A DNA stretch of 64,000 nt from Nosocomiicoccus ampullae. GTDB lineage: Bacteria > Bacillota > Bacilli > Staphylococcales > Salinicoccaceae. The stretch lies in assembly GCF_019357495.1 (NCBI RefSeq), contig NZ_CP079110.1, positions 1,302,001-1,366,000 on the forward strand, in the 5' to 3' direction. The position numbers and the translations under genes are program-made. Position 1 is the first letter of the stretch. Each line of letters begins with the position of its first letter. Positions 10,158 to 19,516 of the stretch are shown here, piece after piece. The notes below the pieces were generated by a model. It was not told where the DNA came from, did not search any database, and saw only the letters and a program-made list of their open reading frames with translations.

Positions 10158-10801
10158 TGGCTGAAGTTCAAACATTTTTTAGCCAGTACGGGACAGAGTT
10201 TTTATTTAAGATTTGGGAACATTTCTACATCTCAATGATTGCTTTAGGTATCGGTATTATAATTGCTGTACCGATTGGGATGCTTCTCGCTCGTACTGAA
10301 AAAGTTGGAGACTGGATTTTAACAATTGCTGGTGTACTTCAGACTATACCTACACTTGCGGTTCTAGCATTAATGATTCCGCTATTTGGTATCGGAAAAG
10401 TACCTGCAATTATCGCACTATCGATTTATATTTTACTGCCGATTTTAAATAACACAATCGTCGGTGTTCGCGGTGTAAGTAAAGATGCTAAAGAAGCGGC
10501 AGTCGCTATGGGTATGACAAAAAGACAGTTATTATGGCAAGTCGATTTACCGCTTGCGTCACCGCTTATTTTAAGTGGGATTAGACTCGCGAGCGTTTAC
10601 GTTATTTCATGGGCAACAATCGCGAGTTATATCGGTGCAGGTGGATTAGGTGACTTTATCTTTAACGGATTAAACTTATATGACCCAGTCATGATTGTTA
10701 TAGCGACAATTGGTGTCACATTACTTGCACTCGTGACTGACTTTATACTCGGAATTATTGAATCAAAAGCAGTACCAAGAGGACTAAACATTTCCAGATA
10801 A
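10157..10801 (+). CDS. opuCB: Osmoprotectant ABC transporter permease OpuCB
   Basis: 214-residue inner-membrane permease of the binding-protein-dependent family with about six helices and the EAA coupling loop (EAAVAMGMTKRQLLWQVDLPLA) contacting OpuCA. It shares one base with opuCA and ends 11 nt before opuCC. Its paralogue OpuCD, three genes on, supplies the other half of the membrane channel. Confidence 0.92.
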   Translation: MAEVQTFFSQYGTEFLFKIWEHFYISMIALGIGIIIAVPIGMLLARTEKVGDWILTIAGVLQTIPTLAVLALMIPLFGIGKVPAIIALSIYILLPILNNTIVGVRGVSKDAKEAAVAMGMTKRQLLWQVDLPLASPLILSGIRLASVYVISWATIASYIGAGGLGDFIFNGLNLYDPVMIVIATIGVTLLALVTDFILGIIESKAVPRGLNISR

Positions 10802-10812
10802 GGAGACAATTT

Positions 10813-11751
10813 ATGAAGAAATTAACTAAATTTTTTATCATTGTAACACTGTCACTCACTGTCTTATCTGGATGTACACTTCCAGGTTTAAGCGGCAGTG
10901 ATAAGGACTCTATTAAAATTACGTCACTCGCTACGAGTGAATCTCAAATTTTATCGCACATGATGCGTTTAATGATTGAACATGAAACTGATGGTGAAAT
11001 TAAGCCTACGCTAATTAACAACTTAGGCTCTAGTACAATTCAGCATAACGCAGTTTCAAGTGGGGATGCACAGCTTTCAGGTGTGCGCTACTCAGGAACG
11101 GATCTTACTGGTGCTTTAGGCGAAGAACCAATTAAAGACCCCGACGAAGCATTAAAAGCAACACAAGATGGTTTTGAAGAACGTTTTGACATGAAGTTTT
11201 ACGACAGTTACGGTTTTGAAAACTCATACGCATTTTTAGTTTCTAAAGACGTCGCAGAAGAGTTTAATTTAGAAAAAACTTCTGACTTAAAAGATCACGC
11301 TGACCAATTAGCATTCGGTGTCGATTCGAGTTGGATGAACCGTAAAGGTGACGGATATCAAGGATTTATCGATACGTATGGATTTTCATTTAATGACATT
11401 AGTCCAATGCAAATTGGTTTAGTTTATGATGCTTTAAACGCAAATAGTATTGATGTTGCGTTAGGTTATACGACAGACGGAAGAATCGCAGCATACGATT
11501 TAGTCGTATTAGAAGATGATTTACAATTCTTCCCACCGTATGACGCATCACCATTCGCAACTTTTGAAGCACTTAATAATCACCCTGAAATTGACGTTGC
11601 GTTAAGCAAATTAGTTGGTAAAATTTCAACAGAAGAAATGCAACGATTAAACTACCGTGCAGATGGTGAAGGTATCGAACCAGCACTCGTTGCTGAAGAA
11701 TTTTTAGAAGAACATAACTATTTTGACGATGAAGAAACGGAGGCTAAATAA
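10813..11751 (+). CDS. opuCC: Osmoprotectant-binding lipoprotein OpuCC
   Basis: 312 residues with a lipoprotein signal peptide and lipobox LSGC (Cys21), then an OpuAC-type substrate-binding domain. It captures quaternary ammonium compounds outside the membrane and delivers them to OpuCB/CD. AAGGAG precedes the ATG; the stop overlaps the opuCD start. Substrate range (betaine, carnitine, choline) is known for the family, not resolvable here. Confidence 0.92.
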   Translation: MKKLTKFFIIVTLSLTVLSGCTLPGLSGSDKDSIKITSLATSESQILSHMMRLMIEHETDGEIKPTLINNLGSSTIQHNAVSSGDAQLSGVRYSGTDLTGALGEEPIKDPDEALKATQDGFEERFDMKFYDSYGFENSYAFLVSKDVAEEFNLEKTSDLKDHADQLAFGVDSSWMNRKGDGYQGFIDTYGFSFNDISPMQIGLVYDALNANSIDVALGYTTDGRIAAYDLVVLEDDLQFFPPYDASPFATFEALNNHPEIDVALSKLVGKISTEEMQRLNYRADGEGIEPALVAEEFLEEHNYFDDEETEAK

Positions 11752-12413
11752 TGGTTCTTTCAAATATATTTACAGAACTATCGACGTATTACTCAAATAA
11801 CTTTACGTACTTACTTCGCCTCTTTTTTGATCACTTATTAATGTCAGTATACGGAGTATTATTTGCTGCGATTATTGGGATTCCACTCGGTATTTTAATC
11901 GCGCGATTTGGTAAACTTGCAAATCCAATTATTACGCTTGCAAATATTATCCAAACAATGCCAGCGTTAGCATTACTTGCTATTTTTATGCTCGTCATGG
12001 GACTTGGACAAACAACAGTCGTATTTACAGTGTTTTTATATGCTCTACTACCAATTTTAAAAAACACATATGCTGGAATACGCGGTGTCGACCCAGATAT
12101 TAAAGATGCTGGAAAAGCGATGGGAATGACGAAAAATCAGGTGTTACGTATGATTGAATTACCACTCGCATTATCTGTAATCATCGGTGGGCTTCGTATT
12201 GCACTTGTCGTTGCGATTGGTGTCGTTGCAATCGGGTCATTCATCGGTGCACCGACGTTATCAGACGTCATCATTCGTGGTACGAATGCAACAGACGGCA
12301 CAGTATTCATATTAGCAGGTGCATTACCGATTGCTTTAATTGCAATTATTATTGATATTGCTTTAAGATTTTTAGAATTTAAATTAGACCCAACTAAAAA
12401 GACATCTGCTTAA
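11751..12413 (+). CDS. opuCD: Osmoprotectant ABC transporter permease OpuCD
   Basis: 220-residue permease, homologous to OpuCB, with multiple helices and the EAA-type loop (GKAMGMTKNQVLRMIELPLA). Completes the OpuC complex. It starts inside the opuCC stop codon and its own stop lies within the loop of the terminator hairpin. Confidence 0.92.
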   Translation: MVLSNIFTELSTYYSNNFTYLLRLFFDHLLMSVYGVLFAAIIGIPLGILIARFGKLANPIITLANIIQTMPALALLAIFMLVMGLGQTTVVFTVFLYALLPILKNTYAGIRGVDPDIKDAGKAMGMTKNQVLRMIELPLALSVIIGGLRIALVVAIGVVAIGSFIGAPTLSDVIIRGTNATDGTVFILAGALPIALIAIIIDIALRFLEFKLDPTKKTSA

Positions 12414-12428
12414 CTGTAGATGTCTTTT
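12397..12428 (+). terminator. opuC operon terminator
   Basis: 11-bp stem aaaagacatct with agatgtctttt and a 10-nt loop that contains the opuCD stop codon, ending in TTTT. It sits only a few bases before the ribosome site of the next gene. Confidence 0.75.
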
Positions 12429-12446
12429 CTTAAAGGAGAAATTACT

Positions 12447-13256
12447 ATGGCAATGTTAGACATAAATTTTCACTCAAATACTCTTGGCAAACATCATGAA
12501 TTTAAAGTTTTTTTACCAGAAACTACTGATATGTTTGAAAATAATGACGTTCAGCCACTTCGTACCTTAACTGTCCTCCACGGATTATCCAGTGACCATA
12601 CAATGTTTTCAAGATATACAAATTTAGAAATGTATGCAAATGAACACAACTTAGCTGTAATATTACCAAATGCAGATCATTCATTTTACTTAAACATGAA
12701 ATATGGTCATAGTTATTTAGATCATATTAAAGAAGTCTGGCAATATGCACATAATATACTACCATTATCTAAAAAACGTGAAGATAATTATATTAGTGGG
12801 AATTCAATGGGTGGCTTTGGTGCATTTTATGTATCATTTAATTTTCCAGAGTTATTTAGTAAAACTATCCCAATGAGTGGCGCTTTAGGCGTAGATGAAG
12901 ACTTTTTAAACCTCGATTGGTATGACTTTGATATTCAGTCATTAATCGGTGAACATACTAAAATAAAAGGTTCTGAGTTAGATAGTGAAGCTATCATCCA
13001 TCGAGCGATTGAAACACATGGCAAAGAGAACCTTCCAGAGATTTATGTTTTATGCGGTATTGATGACTTCTTAATTGAATCAAATAAAAAATTTATTGAA
13101 CAATTAAAATCAGCAAATCTTAACGTAGAATCTCAATTTAAATCTGGTGGTCATACATGGAGTTATTGGAGTGAATCTATTAGAGATGCTGTGGATTGGA
13201 TATTTAAAGATATAGAAGTCGATAAAAGTAAACAAATCATCAACTGGGTCGGATAA
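12447..13256 (+). CDS. Esterase D / tributyrin esterase-like alpha/beta hydrolase
   Basis: 269 residues from the ATG at 12447, chosen because TAAAGGAGA lies about 8 nt upstream; the frame itself opens earlier at 12420. The catalytic triad is readable: nucleophile serine in GNSMGG, aspartate in CGIDDFLI, histidine in GGHTWSYW. The EstA/FrmB group cleaves short-chain acyl or S-formylglutathione esters in the cytosol. The natural substrate is not evident. It follows opuCD but is separated by a hairpin, so expression may be partly independent. Confidence 0.83.
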   Translation: MAMLDINFHSNTLGKHHEFKVFLPETTDMFENNDVQPLRTLTVLHGLSSDHTMFSRYTNLEMYANEHNLAVILPNADHSFYLNMKYGHSYLDHIKEVWQYAHNILPLSKKREDNYISGNSMGGFGAFYVSFNFPELFSKTIPMSGALGVDEDFLNLDWYDFDIQSLIGEHTKIKGSELDSEAIIHRAIETHGKENLPEIYVLCGIDDFLIESNKKFIEQLKSANLNVESQFKSGGHTWSYWSESIRDAVDWIFKDIEVDKSKQIINWVG

Positions 13257-13258
13257 AT

Positions 13259-13296
13259 AATACCCCCTTAAAACAAAATCGTTTTAAGGGGGTATT
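13259..13296. terminator. Bidirectional terminator
   Basis: A perfect 16-bp stem (aataccccccttaaaac type, with its complement) around aaaatc, between convergent genes, with T-rich flank. Confidence 0.9.
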
Positions 13297-13299
13297 TCA

Positions 13300-14643
13300 T
13301 TATTTTAATCCTTTTTCACTAATAAATTCTGAAAGAATAGAATTTAAATTAGGAGTTGTAACCTCATTTAAATTATAAAATACACGTGCAGATGGCTTTT
13401 CAATATTAATGACACGATTTAAATCAATCGGTGTTCCGATAATAACGACATCTGCATCAGATTGATTAATAGTTGCTTCTAAATCTTTCAGTTGCTCCTC
13501 GCCATATCCCATAGCTGGTAGCACATGATCTAAATGTGGATATTGTTTAAACGTATCTATTAAGGATCCCACCGCATACGGTTTAGGGTCAATAATTTCT
13601 TTTACACCTAATCGTTCTGCTGCTACAGTACCTGCACCAATCTTCATCTCTCCATGAGTTAACGTCGGCCCGTCTTCAACAATTAATACACGTTTATCTT
13701 TCACTAATTCAGGATTGTCTATTGTAACTTCTGATTCTGCCTTAATAATTGTACTATTTGGTGCAACTGCTTTTATATTTTCTTCTACAGTTTCAATATT
13801 TTCTTTTTTAGCACTGTCAATTTTGTTAATAATCGAAACATCTGCAGTGCGTAATGAGACTTCACCAGGATAATACTCTAGTTCATGGCCAGCACGATGC
13901 GGATCTAAAACAGTAATCGCTAAATCTGTCTCGTAGAAAGAAAAGTCGTTATTACCACCATCCCATAAAATAACGTCACATCCGTCTGGATCATTTTCTG
14001 CTTCATTTAATATCGCTTCATAATCTACACCAGCATATATAATATTTCCACGTTCAACGTGTGGTTCGTATTCTTCCATTTCTTCAATTGTACAATTATG
14101 CTTTTTTAAGTCCTCAATTGTCCCAAAGCGTTGGACACGTTGAGCAACTAAATCACCGTACGGCATTGGATGACGAATCACCACTACGTTTAATCCTTCA
14201 TTCAGTAATGTCTCTACTACTTTACGAGATGTTTGAGATTTCCCTGTACCTGTACGTGTTGCACATACAGAAATCACAGGTTTACTACTTTTTAATTGTG
14301 TATCTTTTAGTCCAAGTAATTTAAAATTTGCACCTGCTGAATTCACACGCGCACCAATTTGCATCACTTTTGTATAATGCACGTCACTATATGCAAATAC
14401 ACATTCGTCTACATCATATTTTTTAATTAGCGTTTCTAATTCTTCTTCTTTAAAAATTGGAATACCTTCAGGATATAATTCACCCGCAAGTTCTTTAGGG
14501 TACTTACGTCCATCGATATCGGGAATTTGTGCTGCTGTGAAAGCAACTACATTATATTCTTCATTATTGCGGTAGTACGTATTAAAATTATGGAAATCGC
14601 GTCCTGCTGCTCCTATAATTATTACGTTTTTCTTTGCTTTCAT
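13300..14643 (-). CDS. Cyclic 2,3-diphosphoglycerate synthetase-like P-loop protein
   Basis: 447 residues. N-terminal Rossmann-like part (VIIIGAAGRDFHNF), then a P-loop NTPase domain with Walker A RTGTGKSQTSR near residue 140 and a DxxG-like VILWDGGNNDFSF. It resembles the predicted GTPase group COG2403 that includes archaeal cyclic 2,3-diphosphoglycerate synthetase, an enzyme making a compatible solute. That function in Firmicutes is unproven. The ATG at 14643 is used; a TTG two codons upstream (14649) sits closer to the AGGAG, so either could be the start. Its place among osmoprotectant transporters is suggestive only. Confidence 0.6.
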   Translation of the reverse strand: MKAKKNVIIIGAAGRDFHNFNTYYRNNEEYNVVAFTAAQIPDIDGRKYPKELAGELYPEGIPIFKEEELETLIKKYDVDECVFAYSDVHYTKVMQIGARVNSAGANFKLLGLKDTQLKSSKPVISVCATRTGTGKSQTSRKVVETLLNEGLNVVVIRHPMPYGDLVAQRVQRFGTIEDLKKHNCTIEEMEEYEPHVERGNIIYAGVDYEAILNEAENDPDGCDVILWDGGNNDFSFYETDLAITVLDPHRAGHELEYYPGEVSLRTADVSIINKIDSAKKENIETVEENIKAVAPNSTIIKAESEVTIDNPELVKDKRVLIVEDGPTLTHGEMKIGAGTVAAERLGVKEIIDPKPYAVGSLIDTFKQYPHLDHVLPAMGYGEEQLKDLEATINQSDADVVIIGTPIDLNRVINIEKPSARVFYNLNEVTTPNLNSILSEFISEKGLK

Positions 14644-14738
14644 TAACAATCAGCTCCTAAAAATTTTCTATGTAATTAATAATACATATTTATGTATATT
14701 AATTCAATTATTTTCTGAAAATTTCTTAAATAAAAAAA

Positions 14739-14763
14739 GCATTATCGAGAAAATCGATAATGC
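14739..14763 (-). terminator. Terminator of the downstream BCCT gene
   Basis: 10-bp stem gcattatcga with tcgataatgc, loop gaaaa, followed on the minus strand by a U run. Confidence 0.85.
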
Positions 14764-14776
14764 AAATATATTTATA

Positions 14777-16402
14777 TTAAATTCCTCTTTGATCACTTGT
14801 CTCATCAATATAATCTTGAATATCTTGACTATGTTCCTCTGGTGTACTCGATAAATATTGTTTCATATTCTCTTCGTCTGGTTGTAGGGTTAAACCTAAA
14901 TATTTACGTTCATTGTTTGCATCTTTGAAGAAACTTATCGTCATTAAAATAACTATTACACTAAATGGGAGTGCGGCAATAATTGCTGCAGCTTGAATCG
15001 CGCTTAAAGCATTTTCACCACCTGCAATAATGAGTGTGTATGAAATTAGCGATAACGCAATGCCCCAAACAATTTTAATACGTGTTCTTGGTGTAAGTGA
15101 TCCATCTGTCGTTTGCATCCCTAAAACAAATGTTGCAGAATCAGCACTCGTTATAAAGAATACTGATACTAAAACTAATGCAATAATTGATAACAGCGTG
15201 CCTATCGGCATAACATCGAATATGGCAAATAATTGTTTTTCTACTGGTAAGTTAAAGATATGTGGATGTTTAAGTCCTGTTGTCATACCAGTCGTACCAA
15301 ACACACTAAACCATACCATACAAATCGTTGCTGGTACTAATATTACTGCGAGGATAAACTCACGAATCGTACGTCCACGTGACACACGTGCGATAAATAT
15401 CCCTACAAATGGACACCAACTGAACCACCAACCCCAGTAATAAATTGTCCATTCCTGAATCCATGCTGCTTTTTGTGAATCATTATAACCAGTATCTAAC
15501 GTTAAATATAAAAATTGTTGTAAGTATGATCCCGTTGCAGTTGCGAACATATCTAGACTCGCAATTGTTGGACCGACAAATAAAATTATAAAGAATAATA
15601 GTACTGCAAGTACCATATTTGAGTTACTTAAAATTTGAATTCCTTTAGATAACCCGCTCCATGCACTGATTAGAAATAAAATCGTTACAACGAGTATAAT
15701 GATTCCTTGAATAATGACTGTTTCTGGTACACCGAGTAAATAGTTCAGTCCACCATTTATTTGTAGAGCACCCATACCAAGTGATACCGCAACACCAATC
15801 ACTGTAGCGAAAACTGCCATCGTATCAACAATTTGTCCAAGAGTACCGTCAACCTTATCTCCAAATATTGGTCGTAACGTCTTTGAAATTAAGCCACTCT
15901 CACCTTTACGATATGCTGTATACGCAAGTGCTAAAGCAACTATACCGTACACACACCATGCATGTAGTCCCCAGTGAAAAATTGTCGAGCGGACTGCTTG
16001 AACTTGTTGATGTCCGCCACCTTCTCCTGTCGGTGGGTTCATCATATGATTCATCGGTTCAGCAGCACCCCAGAACACTAAACCAATCCCCATTCCTGCA
16101 CTAAATAACATCGCAAACCATGAGATCGTACTGAATTCAGGTTTCTCATGAGGTTGCCCAAGCTTTAATTTACCAATCGGACTAAATATAATGAAGACCG
16201 CAAAAAAACCTAGACCGGTAGTGACAAACATATAATACCAACCGAGATTTTCAGCTATAAATCCTGAAATGCCACTAGCTGTCTCATAAAATTTATTCGG
16301 CATTAAAACACCTAAAAACACGAGTATTAAAACGACAATTAATCCATATGTAAATACGGGAGTAAACGGCTTTTCTTTCTTTCTTTTCTTTTGACTCATC
16401 AT
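14777..16402 (-). CDS. BCCT-family betaine/carnitine/choline transporter (copy 1)
   Basis: 541 residues, about twelve transmembrane helices. Family marks: GMGIGLVFWGAAEPM, the tryptophan-rich WTIYYWGWWFSWCPF substrate/ion segment and IARVSRGRTIREF. BCCT carriers import quaternary ammonium osmolytes with Na+ or H+. Two adjacent ATG codons exist; the second (16399) is 7 nt from AAGGAG and is the likelier start. It is closely related to the next gene upstream, so the pair arose by tandem duplication. A terminator lies between them. Confidence 0.92.
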   Translation of the reverse strand: MMSQKKRKKEKPFTPVFTYGLIVVLILVFLGVLMPNKFYETASGISGFIAENLGWYYMFVTTGLGFFAVFIIFSPIGKLKLGQPHEKPEFSTISWFAMLFSAGMGIGLVFWGAAEPMNHMMNPPTGEGGGHQQVQAVRSTIFHWGLHAWCVYGIVALALAYTAYRKGESGLISKTLRPIFGDKVDGTLGQIVDTMAVFATVIGVAVSLGMGALQINGGLNYLLGVPETVIIQGIIILVVTILFLISAWSGLSKGIQILSNSNMVLAVLLFFIILFVGPTIASLDMFATATGSYLQQFLYLTLDTGYNDSQKAAWIQEWTIYYWGWWFSWCPFVGIFIARVSRGRTIREFILAVILVPATICMVWFSVFGTTGMTTGLKHPHIFNLPVEKQLFAIFDVMPIGTLLSIIALVLVSVFFITSADSATFVLGMQTTDGSLTPRTRIKIVWGIALSLISYTLIIAGGENALSAIQAAAIIAALPFSVIVILMTISFFKDANNERKYLGLTLQPDEENMKQYLSSTPEEHSQDIQDYIDETSDQRGI

Positions 16403-16419
16403 ATTTCTCCTTATAAAAA

Positions 16420-16445
16420 AACAGGTGCTAACATTAGCACCTGTT
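16420..16445 (-). terminator. Terminator between the two BCCT genes
   Basis: 11-bp stem aacaggtgcta with tagcacctgtt, loop acat, followed by a U run on the minus strand; suggests separate transcripts. Confidence 0.85.
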
Positions 16446-16473
16446 GATTATAACATTAAACAACTCTATTTAA

Positions 16474-18093
16474 CTAAATACCTTTGTCTTCTGAAGTTTC
16501 TTCAATATAATTTTGTACTTCTTCAGAGTGCTCTTCAGGCGTATTGTGTAAGTAATTGTCGAGATGTTTTTCATCTGGTCGAATTGTAAGACCGAGATAT
16601 TTACGTTCGTTATTTGCATCTTTAAAGAACGCAAATACCATTAAAATTACGACAACACTAAACGGCAATGCGGCAATAATCGCTGCGGATTGAATCGCAC
16701 TAAGTGCTTCTTCTCCACCAGCAAGTAGTAATACAACCGCGATTGCTGATAAAGATATACCCCAAACAATTTTTAGACGTGTAGAAGGTTGTAATGAACC
16801 ATTTGACGTTTGCATACCGAGTACGAATGTTGCTGAATCTGCACTTGTAATGAAGAATACAGCAATTAAGAATAGTGCAATAATTGATAATAAAGTACCA
16901 AGTGGTAACTTATCAAATATCGCAAACAACTGTTCTTCAGGTGCAAGGTCTAAGATTCCTGGGAATTGTAACCCGATATTCATACCAGTTGTACCAAATA
17001 CACTGAACCACATAATACTAATTAATGTTGGAACGAGTAATACCGCAAGTACGAATTCACGAATCGTACGTCCACGTGATACACGTGCAATGAAAATACC
17101 AACGAATGGGCTCCAGCTTAACCACCAGCCCCAGTAGTAAATCGTCCAGTCTTGTAACCACTGAGATTTTTGTGGGTTGTTAAATCCTGAGTCTAACGTT
17201 TGGAATAAGAATTCTTGTAAGTAAGCACCAGTTGATGTTGTCATCATTGTAAAGATCATAAGTGTTGGTCCTACAATTAAAACAATAGCGAATAATAATG
17301 TTGCTAAAACCATATTCGTGTTACTTAAATACTGGATACCTTTAGATAATCCAGTATACGCACTAATTAAGAATAATATTGTGACGATAATAATAATAAT
17401 CAGTTGAACTGAGAATCCATTTGGGATACCTAATAAATAAGATAATCCACCGTTAATTTGTAATGCACCCATACCAAGTGATACCGCAACCCCTACAACT
17501 GTTGCGAATACCGCAAGAACATCAATTATCGTACCGAGCCATCCATCGACTCTATCTCCGAAAATAGGACGTAATGTTTTAGAAATTAAGCCATTTTCAT
17601 TTTTACGGAATGCTGCATATGCAAGTGCTAAAGCAACAACTCCGTAAACTCCCCATGCGTGGAAGCCCCAGTGCATGAATGTTGAGCGCATCGCTTCTAG
17701 TGCTTGATCCGCTCCACCTTCACCAGCTGCTGGGCTCATCATGTGACTCATCGGTTCAGATGCACCCCAGAACACTAAACCAATACCCATACCTGCACTA
17801 AATAACATCGCAAGCCATGAGAAAGTATTGAATTCTGGTTTCTCATCAGGTTTACCGAGTTTTAATTTACCGATTGGACTCAGTAATAAGAATACTGAGA
17901 AAAATACAAAGGCTGTCGTGATAATCATGTAATACCATCCGACATGTACAGAAATCCAGCTAGAAATACTTCCTGCAATATCACCGAATTCTTCAGGGAA
18001 TATTGCACCAATAATAACAAGTAGAAGTACAGCTGCTGCACCAATTTTAAATACGTTCGTCATTTTACTTTTTTCTTTGGCCAATACATTCAC
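16474..18093 (-). CDS. BCCT-family betaine/carnitine/choline transporter (copy 2)
   Basis: 539 residues, colinear with copy 1 across its length, including GMGIGLVFWGASEPM, WTIYYWGWWLSWSPF and the acidic C-terminal tail (TPEEHSEEVQNYIEETS). The tail is a candidate osmosensor as in other BCCT proteins. Start ATG at 18093 follows AAAAGGAGTG. Divergence is scattered rather than blockwise, so this is an old duplication with possibly different substrate preference. Confidence 0.92.
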   Translation of the reverse strand: MNVLAKEKSKMTNVFKIGAAAVLLLVIIGAIFPEEFGDIAGSISSWISVHVGWYYMIITTAFVFFSVFLLLSPIGKLKLGKPDEKPEFNTFSWLAMLFSAGMGIGLVFWGASEPMSHMMSPAAGEGGADQALEAMRSTFMHWGFHAWGVYGVVALALAYAAFRKNENGLISKTLRPIFGDRVDGWLGTIIDVLAVFATVVGVAVSLGMGALQINGGLSYLLGIPNGFSVQLIIIIIVTILFLISAYTGLSKGIQYLSNTNMVLATLLFAIVLIVGPTLMIFTMMTTSTGAYLQEFLFQTLDSGFNNPQKSQWLQDWTIYYWGWWLSWSPFVGIFIARVSRGRTIREFVLAVLLVPTLISIMWFSVFGTTGMNIGLQFPGILDLAPEEQLFAIFDKLPLGTLLSIIALFLIAVFFITSADSATFVLGMQTSNGSLQPSTRLKIVWGISLSAIAVVLLLAGGEEALSAIQSAAIIAALPFSVVVILMVFAFFKDANNERKYLGLTIRPDEKHLDNYLHNTPEEHSEEVQNYIEETSEDKGI

Positions 18094-18218
18094 TCCTTTT
18101 AAAATTTTACAACAGTCCTATTATAAGACATATATTTTTTGATTGGTCAAGCCAGTAAAATATCCTTTACCACTTTATTTCAATATGTTTTAAATTTTAT
18201 TTGCTTTTTTGGACTAAT

Positions 18219-18929
18219 TTATGCATTGATATTTGGACCATACAATCTACTTATCTGACTTTCTTCTTCACCACGGAGTCTTGCACGTAATGTTTTTTTA
18301 AAACTCTCCGGAATATACTCACAGTCTATTAGACTTTCTGCGAGCCCTAAATTATCTGTATATACATACATGACGTCGTTGACCTTTTTTATCGTCCACT
18401 CTTTGCACGGACGTTTAAGTAGTTTGAGAGTATCATCTTTAGTAATCTTACCTTCTTGAATTACTCTAAAGTACCAACCAGTTATACCTAAATCTTGAAT
18501 TGTCTTTGAAAAATCCAGTGCTCTATGGCGCCTTGCAGGTTTCCAGCAAGGACGTCGTGGCTGTGATACTTCAATCACTGATTCACCTAGCTGATATACG
18601 TCACCGACACAAACATCTCTTTCATTAATACCAATAATTGAAATGTTTTCACCGTTACCTCCAACTGGTATCTCTTTTCCAAGTTCACAACTTAATTCTA
18701 AGTAATTTTCTTTTGGGTACATAAACAGTGCTTTTTCTTTTCCACCATGAAATCTTTTATCTGCTTGCTCATCCCCCGTTAAGCCAAGTGTTGATAAAAA
18801 CACCGAACCGTTAATAGGTGCTTTATATCCTGCTGTAATGTACTTATCATCAAATGGATCTTCAGCATTTTCTGTTCCATGTGTTTTAATTTCACCGACA
18901 TAAATCTCATGTATTTTATTGCGCTTCAC
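18219..18929 (-). CDS. MOSC-domain protein (YiiM-like)
   Basis: 236 residues. MOSC domain with the conserved cysteine in SQPRRPCWKPARR (about residue 128), followed by a 3-alpha C-terminal region ending in RLRGEEESQISRLYG. MOSC proteins bind a molybdenum cofactor or carry sulfide to substrates; YiiM-type members reduce N-hydroxylated bases such as 6-N-hydroxylaminopurine. No molybdopterin genes lie nearby. It diverges from the thioesterase gene across an 83-nt gap. Confidence 0.8.
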   Translation of the reverse strand: MKRNKIHEIYVGEIKTHGTENAEDPFDDKYITAGYKAPINGSVFLSTLGLTGDEQADKRFHGGKEKALFMYPKENYLELSCELGKEIPVGGNGENISIIGINERDVCVGDVYQLGESVIEVSQPRRPCWKPARRHRALDFSKTIQDLGITGWYFRVIQEGKITKDDTLKLLKRPCKEWTIKKVNDVMYVYTDNLGLAESLIDCEYIPESFKKTLRARLRGEEESQISRLYGPNINA

Positions 18930-19012
18930 TCACCACACCTCTATTCTCTTTATGTTAGTATTAAAGTTACCCTATTGGGTGATTATACAACCATATATAA
19001 GGAGATTTTTTT

Positions 19013-19444
19013 ATGGGACACATTGCAGAAACTGAAATTCAATTATTATACGCAGATACGGATATGATGGGAGTCATGTACCACGGGAATTACATTAAAT
19101 GGTTAGAACTCGGTAGAATTAAACTCATTGAAGATCTCGGATTTAGTTACGTTGATATGGAACGTGAAGGATTCGTTGCACCCATTCATAATGTCAACAT
19201 TACATATAAAGTTCCGATTATGTATGGTGACCGTGCATTCGTTAGAACGTGGGTGACAAAAAACACGGGTATTCGCGTCACGTATGCATTTGAAATCGTT
19301 AATCAGCATAACGACGTGTGCGCAGATGGTGACGTCACATGTATTGTTGGAAAACGTACGGAAAAGGGATTTAAACCAGTAAACTTTAAAAAAGCATATC
19401 CAGAGTGGTTTGCCAAATATGAAGAGATAAAATTTGAAGAATAG
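19013..19444 (+). CDS. YbgC/FadM-type acyl-CoA thioesterase
   Basis: 143-residue hot-dog fold protein of the 4HBT family. The catalytic aspartate is in YADTDMMGVMYHGNY (about Asp17), followed by the helix LELGRIKLIEDLG. The family hydrolyses acyl-CoA thioesters in the cytosol; the preferred acyl chain is unknown. AAGGAG lies 8 nt upstream of the ATG. Confidence 0.85.
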   Translation: MGHIAETEIQLLYADTDMMGVMYHGNYIKWLELGRIKLIEDLGFSYVDMEREGFVAPIHNVNITYKVPIMYGDRAFVRTWVTKNTGIRVTYAFEIVNQHNDVCADGDVTCIVGKRTEKGFKPVNFKKAYPEWFAKYEEIKFEE

Positions 19445-19516
19445 TACATTCTTTTTCAATAATTTTCTTCAGTATAATTGAAATAGTGTTATAGTTGTAT
19501 TGGGGAGTGGATTAAA

